Positions 20,301-30,090 of a stretch of 60,000 bases of DNA are shown piece by piece. The stretch comes from Lineus longissimus (taxonomy: Eukaryota > Nemertea > Pilidiophora > Heteronemertea > Lineidae). The notes beneath the pieces were generated by a model. That model had not been told where the DNA came from, did not search any database, and worked only from the letters and a program-made list of their open reading frames with translations. The stretch is taken from positions 4,597,501 to 4,657,500 of the forward strand of contig NC_088310.1 in assembly GCF_910592395.1 (NCBI RefSeq), in the 5' to 3' direction. Made by a program: the position numbers and the translations under genes. Position 1 is the first letter of the stretch. Each line of letters opens with the position of its first letter.

Positions 20301-23100
20301 AAAATGTCAGGATTTCCAGGTGCAAACATAGAGGGTGTTCTTGCCTCTATGTTATAGACTATTTCAGGCCATACGGCATTGACCAGGAAGTCATAGCCCC
20401 TTACAACTTCTCCACCGCTGAAATATGAATATGGTAAAGTTTAATAAAGGTCTGTGAATCGTTGTCAGGATAAGGTTTTAAATTCTCCTAATAAGGAACT
20501 TTATTGCCAAAAGGTGACAGTAATAGTGACTGATCTAATACAATAGTGAATCTTTTGTAGATCAAATTGACATGGGCTGGAAGTCCAAAAATTATCCTTA
20601 TTTGTGTCCTTACCTTTGAGCAGCGCCAGACGTCACTTCCTTCAGCGTCTTACATTGCTGTGGTATAAACTCCAACACCCTGTGGAACATACCCCTCAGA
20701 CCTTGACCGTTTGCCTGGATAAACTCTTCTGTTATGACCTGAGCAAAGAGTAGGGAAACTCGGTTAGAGAATTGCTGACTCGCAACCAGTGACTGGCCAA
20801 GCATCAATTTGACGCAACTTATAAAGGGAATTGGCAAGTGGCTGTTTTTGACGGAGGAGCACTCTTACTTCAAGGGCCTTGGATCTTTTCACCACTATAG
20901 TGCAAGGAATCTCAGTTTCACCTCCTCTCAATGAGTCAATCAAAGTGAAGTGACCTGGCCAAGTTCACAAGCGACATGTCAGACACAGGGCATGTCATTA
21001 AAACCCCCAAATTTTGAATAGAATGATATGGATTGGGAGTCCTCTCCCCCATTCCTAACAACTTGTCCTTTATCACACACAGAGATAAGTCAATAATGCT
21101 TTCAACACCTTTCGATTTTTGACTATTTCTGTCTACAACCTAGTGATCAAGGCAGTGCCAACAAGAGCCTCTCACCTGCTCCATGTAAGGTTTAACCACA
21201 TACTGCCGAAATAGATTCTCCGCATCCTTCGTCTTGTCGATAGTGGCATATGTTCTCAGACACTGGCGGAGTATGTCCGTCTGCCCTTGCAGTAAACTCT
21301 CGTGGAAGAGACCCTCAAGGCTGTACTGTAATGTGGTTGTAATGTTGGATATTCTCTGGAAAATAAGATTTAAGAATTGAAGGAGACAGTTCTAGCAAAA
21401 GAAATAACGATGTGAAGTTATAAGTTAATGAACTCAATGCTTTGAAAAAATACCATATTTATTCCAGTCATGGAGTAGACCACTGCCAATTGTTCCCAAG
21501 CAATTTTTGAATAAATTTTTCTTAAAATTCCAAAGAATTACAACAAATCAAACACAAAAAGAAAGCTTTTCCTTTGAAAGATAAGTCAAATAAAATTCAA
21601 AACATCAATGACACTCACTGGTTTAATTTGTTCCACCAATGACAGTCCACGACATTTGCTGACATAGAACTGCAGTTTGTTGAATTCGGTCCCAACACGT
21701 TCGAGTAACTGGCCATTTAATTCACTGGTGTGATGCACAGGAGATACATCAGCAGCTTGGATACCGAGCAATTTCTCAATCTTATTGACAGAACTGACAA
21801 TATTGGTCAACCGGTGTAAACAATCCTTTTTCTCCTTAATTCTCATTCGATGCTGGAGTTTCTCCTCAGTGGCTTTGATGGCTTCGTCTATGGCTGTGCG
21901 CACACTCTGAAATTGTCAAAATATAATTTCAGTATCGATATCATATTTTTGTAAGACAGAACACTTGCCAAGCAATGAGAGGTAACAAGAATTACAATCT
22001 TGTCATTTTCCTCCACATTTTCCTCCCACACCCGTTATCTGAATCAACCTACTTTACAAATGGCAAGGATTGGATAAAGTCTCATTTCGGCATCAGATTA
22101 TAGAGAAAACACTGGCTGATAAGTCACATTTCAGAATCTTGAAGAGAACCTGTCAGGTGTGACTTACCAACACTTCTTCCTTCAGCTGCCCAAGGGGGAC
22201 GGTCAGATTATTTATAGCCTTGTCCATGCCAACCTGAAGAGAAATATGAAAATGCATTATGCATCAGAAATGTGAACAGGAAACATGGGACTTGGATTGT
22301 GAAGATGGTTAAGATCGAGGATACAGGTCCTTGACAGCTGAACTAATTTCACAACTTGGTGAAAATCTAATTACCTCTTACTCTTAGCCATGTCAAGATT
22401 AGTGGAGAGAATCAATTAATGAAATGGTTGACATTTTCAAGATTCTTACCAAATTTGTTGATAAGTTGACAAAATCTGCATAATCTTTGTTGATGAGTTC
22501 TATCATAGCATTCTTCAGGACTTTAAGATATATTGACAAGTCATCTCGCACTGTCTCCAGCTGAACTCGTCTGCGGCAATCGGCAACAAACTCATCAACA
22601 TGGAATTCATCCTAGGATAAAGAGAGTAGTTACACACTTGTTTGTAAATGAATGATAGTCATATAACATATAGGCATCTGGCTTAAGAATGAGAATTTGT
22701 CATAAACAATCCCCATTTACATTACAATACTGACAACTTACTGTCATCAGTTGTCACACTGACTGTGTAGTGTGAGAGGATGATGGACAACATGCAGAGG
22801 CCGACCAGAGTGGAGACCGAGGGCGAGGCGACTGTCCCACTCCCAGTGCACAGAAAGAGGCCTACTTACAAATCAATTTGACCCAATCCCCTGGTCCATA
22901 AGTTATTTGAGATTGCTCTCTCCTGGAAACCAAGTCCGACAATCGGTAAGTTGTTATAACTCAGAAAAGTGTATACCTATTTCCAGACAAGGTCAAAGAA
23001 TGGCTAAATTGCCAGAACAAACCTTCATAAAATCATCCTTATTGAAGCAAAGAGGGTGCGGACCAGGCGGCAACGCACTCAAATCGTTCTCAGCTGCCAT
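17338..23100 (-). CDS. COG2: Conserved oligomeric Golgi complex subunit 2 (COG2), complete
   Basis: COG2 is a lobe A subunit of the COG tethering complex on Golgi membranes, needed for retrograde vesicle traffic and glycosylation-enzyme recycling. Fourteen exons (minus strand): 23100-23023, 22611-22450, 22233-22168, 21906-21619, 21355-21176, 20738-20614, 20417-20154, 19815-19754, 19425-19262, 19138-18971, 18673-18452, 18158-18022, 17889-17721 and 17463-17338. All sites are GT-AG and every phase closes, giving 736 aa, close to the ~738 aa of vertebrate COG2. Diagnostic stretches are CFNKDDFMK at the N-terminus, NKDYADFVNLSTNL, the helical N-terminal region, GSQASVKRLRAHP, PRLYRRTNREV and GMSDDDKIRLQ near the C-terminus. 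The region around residue 440 is a Pro/Lys-rich variable linker, as in other animals. The start ATG at 23100 has the context AAAATGG. Confidence 0.97.
18696..18764. repeat. 14-bp minisatellite, five units, in a COG2 intron
   Basis: The unit AATGTTATTCCTAG is repeated almost perfectly five times in the intron upstream of the exon that starts at 18673. It lies just beyond the polypyrimidine tract and is not expected to be coding. Confidence 0.95.
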
Positions 23101-24288
23101 TTTAAGCCAAAAATCTTACAAATAAAACAAAAAATAATTTTGCCACATCTTCTATTGTTGTTGGCGTTGTTGTCGTCCTTAATAAACAACCACGCGACTT
23201 CATGTCTTCAACCCGGGAAAGTGAACAGTCGGGCCGGAAATGTCTTCAAAATGGCCAAATTTGGTCGAGGTGTGCCCTGATTCACAACTTGCGTTTTCTT
23301 ATTACATTATGAGGATGAAGATGAAGATGAAGGTCACTTTGGCCCTGTAGGAAGTACTGCCCCCAAAAGTAAAGATAGTAGGCTCTTCTTACTGCTACCT
23401 CAGGCCGATGAGAGCAGGATGCAGAAGTAGGCTGCAAACGATATCACCTCTGTTGGATGTGCCATTGTGTTAGTTGCAAAAAAGACATTTGAGAGAGTAG
23501 GAGGAAGAGGAACTGAATCCACCTTAGATAAAGACAGCTGGTTATTGGTCACAACAATGTCTGTCCTGGGCAATCGCCAAAGGAGTTGCAATTTAAGAAT
23601 ACATGTACATTTATCCAAATGATTCGGGTTCGTCACCAATCTTCTTTTATTTAACGTTCTTGCCATAACTTATACTTAGAGGGACATGGTCAAAATGCTT
23701 GATCCTTACAGCTGCTTTTAAGACCCGTTGCATCCTCTTATCCATCACTTTTGAGCAGACCCTGCTAACGTGTGTCTGCATTGACATGTGTTTGATTTGT
23801 TTATTATCAGTAGGTCAACAAAATACCTTGCAACAACATCCTGTGTGCCACCCAGGAAATCAACAAGCAGGAAGTTCTAACCAACGAACTGATTTATTTT
23901 CAAATATCAAAAGAATCTGTAACAAAATTTAGCAAGGTACTTCTACCAGAAAGCTCCAGGATATGCATACTTTTATATTTTAGGAGATGTCTCGATATCT
24001 TATGTATTGCAACCACATGATTAGAGGAGTACATTTCTAATCTCCCAATGCACGTTCCCCCACAGCAGGCCTTTTCATCTTTCTAGAGTACACTCAAGTG
24101 AGTATATATCACAAGCTCAGGCGAGTTTCTCTAATGAGTGTATTTCAGAAACGATCTGAAGACCTTCAATGGGAGGATGCCAATACACAATTAAGAGACA
24201 TTAATTAGGCATACCCGATTCAATTTTTAAACCCCGATTTCAATACCCCAGCTCCTGCAACCCCCTCTGTTTGACAAAGTCCTCTTTG
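23101..24288. other. COG2 upstream region
   Basis: The region between the COG2 start and the C14orf119-family cluster should hold the COG2 promoter and 5'UTR. I see GC-richer sequence near 23200-23280 but no TATA box. No supported gene is present; the short ORFs on both strands lack recognisable content. Confidence 0.45.
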
Positions 24289-24351
24289 CTACTCTGCAGT
24301 TCCAGGAACCTCTGCACTGAACTTACTTGCAAATCCTGGATCAACTAACCA
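24289..24351 (-). pseudogene. Fragment of a third C14orf119-family copy (C-terminal end)
   Basis: The minus strand codes for about 20 residues containing VDPGF, KF, AEV and PGTAE followed by TAG. These match the last residues of the ORF at 24867-24496 (VDPGF, KF, NAEV, AGTAG). Upstream of this stretch the similarity stops, so it is a truncated duplicate, or an alternative last exon whose partner was not found. Confidence 0.7.
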
Positions 24352-24495
24352 TTTCATCGGAAAACATGTTAAACATCAATCATGGGAATGGCAATGCAAG
24401 TTCTGCAAATTTTACAATTTACTGGGGGTCACTTTCCCTCGATAACCGAACCCATTTGTGTTTTAGAAATCATACAAAGTCAATCTCTACAACAT

Positions 24496-24867
24496 TCATG
24501 GCTGCCCTGCAGTTCCAGCAACCTCTGCATTAAACTTATTCACAAACCCCGGATCAACCATTTCAAGTTTTAGGAGAAAGTCGTTTCTATCTCGATCAGT
24601 CCAACCATCAAACCATGAAGAGAAAAGTTTTAATTGACACTTGAAAATATCTGGGCCTGCATCCCTCACTGACAATCCATCCATTGCATTGAATAGGGAG
24701 TTCATTTTTTGTGGCACAGCTTTCTCCACAAGATCTTTCAAGAATATTTCTTTCTCGTATTGATCCCAGTTTTTAAACCAGTGCACAGAGCACATGATCT
24801 CCTGCTCTATAAGTGTGACAGACATCTCTTCCTCATTCGACGGTTGCCACTCAACCCGCTCTGTCAT
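24496..24867 (-). CDS. C14orf119-family (DUF4508) protein, copy A
   Basis: The 123-aa protein matches vertebrate C14orf119 over nearly its whole length. Landmarks are the conserved HWF-NW motif, the FLKDLVEKAVP segment, a central SV-D-P-IF-CQL-LF motif, WFDGW with a following DR-F, VDPGFV-KF and a closing AGTAG. The family's molecular role is not well established; it is small, soluble and helical. The frame stays open to an ATG at 24945, but I prefer the ATG at 24867-24865. It is directly preceded by a TTTTCAG acceptor-like sequence and starts a region of family similarity, so a non-coding first exon may lie upstream. Copy B lies immediately upstream on the same strand. Confidence 0.8.
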   Translation of the reverse strand: MTERVEWQPSNEEEMSVTLIEQEIMCSVHWFKNWDQYEKEIFLKDLVEKAVPQKMNSLFNAMDGLSVRDAGPDIFKCQLKLFSSWFDGWTDRDRNDFLLKLEMVDPGFVNKFNAEVAGTAGQP

Positions 24868-24951
24868 GTTCTGAAAACCTGGCCAAGGTCCTGGATAAAC
24901 TTTAATGTCAAGCTTGGCACAAAGTATTAAGAACAATTGTATCATACATAT

Positions 24952-25323
24952 TTAACTGCTGCATGACATTGTCACTTCATTCACAACATTTGGAGTCCGT
25001 AGTTCAAGAAATGTATTCACAAAATCAGGATCAATCTTTGCCAATTCTTCTAATAGGTGCCGACAGTCAACTGGCGTCCATCTATCAAACCACTCACAAA
25101 ACAGCTGCAGGCGTATTTCCAGTATTGTTTTCGGCCCGTCTGTAACTGACATAGAATCTAAGACATCTGACAGAACATCAACAGACGGGGTCCCTGTCTT
25201 CAAGAGAAGTGTCTTCATGAACTGGTGCCTTTCATACTGGCCATTGTCTTCACTCATTCCCCATTCTTGAAACCAGTGAACCATCCAGTTGACCTGACGG
25301 CTAACTCCATCTGATAGGGACAT
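24952..25323 (-). CDS. C14orf119-family (DUF4508) protein, copy B (divergent)
   Basis: The 123-aa ORF starts at ATG 25323-25321 and ends with TAA at 24954-24952. It is a diverged paralogue of copy A with the same landmarks: VHWFQEWG, a MKTLLLK segment, SVTDGP followed by E-RLQLF, EWFDRW, and IDPDFVN-FLE. An insertion after the WG motif and a different tail distinguish it. Its stop is followed in the same frame by only two codons before the first ATG of copy A's longer frame, an unusually tight head-to-tail arrangement. It may be a separate gene, the 5' cistron of a shared transcript, or lie inside an intron of copy A. Which copy is the true orthologue cannot be settled here, though copy A is closer to vertebrates. 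Confidence 0.75.
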   Translation of the reverse strand: MSLSDGVSRQVNWMVHWFQEWGMSEDNGQYERHQFMKTLLLKTGTPSVDVLSDVLDSMSVTDGPKTILEIRLQLFCEWFDRWTPVDCRHLLEELAKIDPDFVNTFLELRTPNVVNEVTMSCSS

Positions 25324-25838
25324 CAAAGATCATTATCTTAAGGAGGCATTAGGAGGTCTGAAATAAAAGTGTAGAAATCATAAAATGACCTTACCACTAC
25401 CAGCACATTATACCACGATGCCGATGGGGACGGATTAACAGGGACTTTGAAAACATGGTTTGTTAATTCCCCTCTAAAATAATGCCAGGGACCAATGATC
25501 CAATGTGTGCCACTGATTATGTAATATCAGAAGTCTTATTGATATTCTCTCCACAGTAGAAAGTCAACACTGTGCAGTGTGTCAGTACACAGTGCCAGTG
25601 CACACTCAATCTCAAGAGAACTATCCCGCTTAGATTTTACACACAATCAATCAGAACTTATAGTTGCCACCGAAGTGATATCTAGATTGAAGAGTAAATA
25701 TAACTAACTGTATGATCCTTGACATTTTGAGCAAGAATGAGATGAGATGATTTCTCCGAAATCGACTTAAGTTGTGAGGGACCGAGTTTCGTCCGAAAAA
25801 AGATAACTGCGTACACACAAATGGCAATGCATGTTCAC

Positions 25839-25940
25839 GTCAACAGTGTCTAAAACCACATACCACATACAACATACCCACAAACCCACATGCCTTTTTT
25901 TTCCAGGTGGGGCAATCCAATGACGGTTGAAGCTTTTCTT
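25839..25940. repeat. Dispersed ~100-bp leader repeat, copy 1
   Basis: This sequence begins GTCAACAGTG and contains TAAAACCACATACCACATAC, CCCACATGCC, a T-run and CAGGTGGGGCAATCCAA, ending GGTTGAAGCTTTTCTT. A near-identical copy lies at 28887-28990 in the same orientation. Each copy is followed at once by an unrelated tandem array, so it looks like the terminal or leader module of a non-autonomous element. Confidence 0.85.
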
Positions 25941-25944
25941 TACA

Positions 25945-26210
25945 ACTATTGTTAAAGGAAAATCTGTCGATCTTTCCACCTTAGAAGGGCGCCCAGTAAC
26001 TTAGGCTATGTTAAAGGGGAAGTCTGTTGTAAAAGGGGAAATTTGTCGATATTTCCACCGGATGTGGTACTCTGCCAATGGGAATATCTGTCGATATAAA
26101 GGGGGATATGGTGATATTTGAATCCTAGAGGGCGCCACTGTCACTTTCTAGTGTTAAAGGGAAATCTGTCGATATTTCAATCTTAGAGGGCGCCACCGGA
26201 TGTCAAATTG
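25945..26210. repeat. Tandem repeat with TAGAGGGCGCCAC core
   Basis: Four to five irregular units of about 45-75 bp share TTAAAGGG(G)AAATCTGTCGATATTTCCA and (C)TTAGAGGGCGCCAC. The array starts immediately after the leader repeat. The AGAGGGCGCC core resembles part of a CTCF-type motif, but the match is partial. Confidence 0.8.
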
Positions 26211-28886
26211 GCGACGTCAAGGGTCACCGAGAAGAAGAGGATGACAAATATCACGATCTTGTTTTTAATATCTTATTGAACAATAAATTATTAGAGTAGA
26301 ATTTACAACTTTTTTCTGGGAGTTTCCACAGCCGGGGATAGAATGTCCGGTAACCAAGGAGCTATTGGCGGTCATGACATCTAGTACACAACCATTTAGC
26401 ATAATCCGACAGAATACAATAGGCCCGGACACTTTTTCAGGGGAAATTTTCTGCTTTTACACCCCCCCCCCCCCGACTCCCCTGAAGTATCGGCGATCTA
26501 CGACCTGATCACACTGATAATGTTGATGTGATTGTGACAGTGAAAGTGGTGCGACAACACACTTGGTCCTGATTGTTCTTCATAGAAACCGCTTGTTGCC
26601 GACAAAGTCAAGACACTTACAAGGCGTCACCTCATGCAGTTAAGTCCAATCAACTTAACGCCACGTTAAAAGACACCATCAACGGGCTAATGCAATTTGA
26701 ACGACCTGGCCCAGAGTTATTTCTGTCTCCATGGAGGTCTTTTCACGGAGGGAAGAGTTGTTCCATGACCCTGAAAATGAAATAAGACTCGATATTATAG
26801 GGGGCGTCTCAGAAGCTTAATTGTTGTGCCCTAAAGACCAGTCTCCATCTCGTATGTGAATTTGTTCCCCTCTGCGTTTCTTGCGTGCCACTACGATTCT
26901 GCACAAATTGCAGTTATAACCCTGGGGTATCAATCCGAAGAGACCGTACTGAACTTCCAGCGCTATTGCCTCCGTAGCCTCCACCCATACGAGCGTTGTC
27001 TCGAAGCTGAGCGATGTCAATACATTTGAGGGTCAAGATGGAAGAGACGTTTCGTTAGCTTGCTCTGGATATACGATCATATGCATCATTCTCGCTTTCA
27101 CACCTCATGGGCCGAGGGGTCAGTCACCTCTGAAATCACGAGACAGATCAAGTTATGGTCAAATTCAGGAACACATGTGAATATCAAGATTTCCTTCCAA
27201 TAAATTTTTAGCAACACTTACCTTTCACTTGGACAATCGCAACGTGAATTAAGACTATAGAGACCTGCCACTTAAGTTTCCCTGGCAATGTGTTCCATCA
27301 GAATAGCACCAGGTAGCATACTAAAGCTGTCTTTATTATACATTTAAAGGCACTATAATGGCAAACTTCCATCTCCAATCACATCAAAGTATGTTGAATC
27401 AAACACCGACACAGGGTCTCCAAATTATCATGATCATATACATTATCAAATAGTAACATATCGCCTTCTTTTCGGCGAAACCGAGACTGAATTATTCACA
27501 TTGTGTTCAACTGCGTTCATTTCGCAGTCAATTCATTAGTTACCAATGTATGCCTTAGAGGGGGCAGAATGGCACTGTTTAGACAAGAAGCCTCTCCAAC
27601 AGCCCCAGGAATATTGGATAGAACGGCACTGTACTGGGTCCCAGTAATAAATATTGCCATAAAGACATATGATATTGTTCTGGGACTTATGTAAGATTAG
27701 TTCTCTCCGCCAAACCCAAGACTGAAGGATTAAAATCTTGTGTTTATAGGCTAACAAATGCAAACACTTCCAAGTGAACCCCCTACAAGAGAAGAGTGGC
27801 TCTTCTTCTCTCCGACTTTGACACCCTACTACGAACATATCAATAGATCAGCCAGCGGTCCTTGGTGTCGCCGCGTGGGTTACGTCCAGTGAAATTGTTT
27901 GCAAAGGTCAGGGAACCACGATCTGACATCCATAACCAGCGTATCCCCTTTTCATGCCAGTTACAGTCGGGTGCTACACCACAGTCGGGATAGTGGCCGC
28001 CAAATGAATGGTTGTTGAATTTAAAACTGATAACTGTTCACGTCGATTTACATATAATTAGACAAACCTTCAGTGGAGATTTCCATATCACAGGATAGAA
28101 GAGCAGTGATGGGATCTCGCTGATTTAACATGATCACTTCCATCTTCACCATCATGACTTGGACGTGCGCCTTTAACTTCTTTGAGCAAATGGTATTTGA
28201 TTAGGGATGGCAATTAAAATTGCCGTTGAACATGTACATGAAGTGCAGTGATGTACATAATTCAACATGTCTGGCTTGAAATTTCAAACTGCGCAGTTCA
28301 TTCCCGCCTTGATTGTATGACTATTTCTACAATAAAAACCGTTTGAAACCAACCGATACCTTTATCAGGAATATATACTGTGCCTTACCTTCTGCTGCAG
28401 CCGTTTTGATTTCTTTCGGAAAATTTGAAGGCATTTTTACGTTTGAAATCGGAGAAAGTGTTCCCGCGATGTTCTCCGCACCTCACACACCAACCGACTG
28501 GCGTTCAAATCAACCGCGACCGAGCATGACCAAAGACAATACATTTGACTTCACAACATCCGGGCACCCACTAAAACCAGGCCGGCCAGCAGAGAGACCG
28601 CTCAAGAGAGACCTTTGTTCTGTCAATGATTAATATAACAGGCATTGTCAAAATGTGGGATTGGCTTTAGCATACATACTCATACATGTATATTTGTCGA
28701 GCTGTGGAAATGCGTTAGGCAGTTTCCGTAAGCCAAAAGACGATGTAAATGCATTTTATCGACGATTTTCCCAAAAATACAGAATGGGTACTTTAAGTGA
28801 GATCTTTGTTTGTCCCGTAATGATTGAGGGAGCAGCATCCATTGAGTTAATGGGAACGAGGGTCTCATCTCTCTCACCATCATTTG
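26211..28886. other. Non-coding spacer with homopolymer C tract
   Basis: No supported gene is present. A 13-base C tract lies at 26462-26474. Several short ORFs occur (for example 28313-28633) but show no domain, splice logic or recognisable composition. Confidence 0.5.
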
Positions 28887-28990
28887 GTCAACGGCAGTAT
28901 CTAAAACCACATACCACATACCCACATACCCACATACCCACATGCCTTTTTTTCAGGTGGGGCAATCCAAAGACGGTTGAAGCTTTTCTT
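28887..28990. repeat. Dispersed ~100-bp leader repeat, copy 2
   Basis: This copy matches 25839-25940 in the same order and orientation, differing by a few substitutions and one extra CCCACATA unit. It ends at the same AGCTTTTCTT, after which a different array begins. Confidence 0.85.
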
Positions 28991-30090
28991 CTCTGTCCAG
29001 AGCTGGGGACATCGTATTGGTTTTCTAAAGATTGGCTAGAGATGTGCTCTGTCAAAAGACAGGGACACCATCGTGACTTTCCTAAGATTGGCTATGTAGC
29101 ACTACTCTGTCCGGAGAGAGGAACATGGTTGTCTCTCTCCATCGATTTGCTTTACCTCAACTCTGATGAGAGGTGAGGACATGCTTGTAAATCTCAGAGG
29201 ACGGATTTGCTACTCCTCTACTCTGTCCAAAGACAGGGACATGGCTGTGACTCTCCAGGATTGGCTACAAGTCTACGCTGTCCAAGGAGTGGGACATATG
29301 GCTTTGATTTCTGTTCAGAGACAGGGACATATTTGTGTCTCTCAAAGGTTTGGCCATTTAACCCCACCTGTCCATGGACAGTGACATGGTTGTCGATCTC
29401 TATGGATTGGCTATGTAACTCAGCTCATCAGAGACGGGGACTTGGTTGCGACTTTCCAAGGATTGCCCATGTTCTGCTCTGTTCAGGAACGGGAACATAG
29501 TTGCGACTCTCAATGGATAGGCTTGAGGCCTACATTGACATGGTTGTGACTCTCCAAAGATTGGCCACAGGTGTACTCTGTTCAAAGACGGGGCTGTGGT
29601 TGTGACTCTCCAAGGATTGGCCATATAGCTCTACCTATCCATGGACTGTGGCATGGTTGTCGATCTCGCTGAATCGGCTATGTAGCTGGGCTCGCCAGAG
29701 ACGGAGACAATGTTGTGAACGGCCGTAGATTGGCTACCAGTCGACTCTCCGTCCCGAGATGCGCCCGCGATTTTGGGCGTCCAAGGATTGGCTATAGTTC
29801 TGCGTTGTCCAGGGAGTGGGATGGCTGTGGCTCTTCAGGAATATGCTATAGGTCCGTCTACTCATCAGAATGAGTACACGGTTGTGTCTCTCCAATGATT
29901 GGATGCAGGTCTACTCTGTCCAAAGACAGGGAAATGGCTGTGATTCTTCATGAATAGGCCATAGGTCTGCTCTGTTCAGAGACGGGGACATTCTTGTGAC
30001 TCTCCAATGATTTGTCGCAGAGCTCCACCTTGTCTATGGACAGTTACAGTGGTTGTCAATATCCATGGATTGGCTACCCTTGAAGCACAT
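28991..30090. repeat. Degenerate ~57-bp tandem array
   Basis: About 18-20 units of roughly 55-58 bp share CTCTGTCCA(A/G)AGACAGGGACATGG, TTGTGACTCTCCAAGGATTGGC and TA(C/T)AGGTCTA. Because many units are 57 bp (19 codons), open frames run through parts of it, producing artefactual ORFs of 70-170 codons. Some units are truncated (for example near 29310 and 29520). Confidence 0.9.

Noticed and set aside
26573-27838. Short ORFs on both strands
   Set aside because: No similarity, no splice logic, located among repeats.
28313-29500. ORFs of 97-173 codons on the plus strand
   Set aside because: The first has no support and the others are the leader repeat and the 57-bp array.
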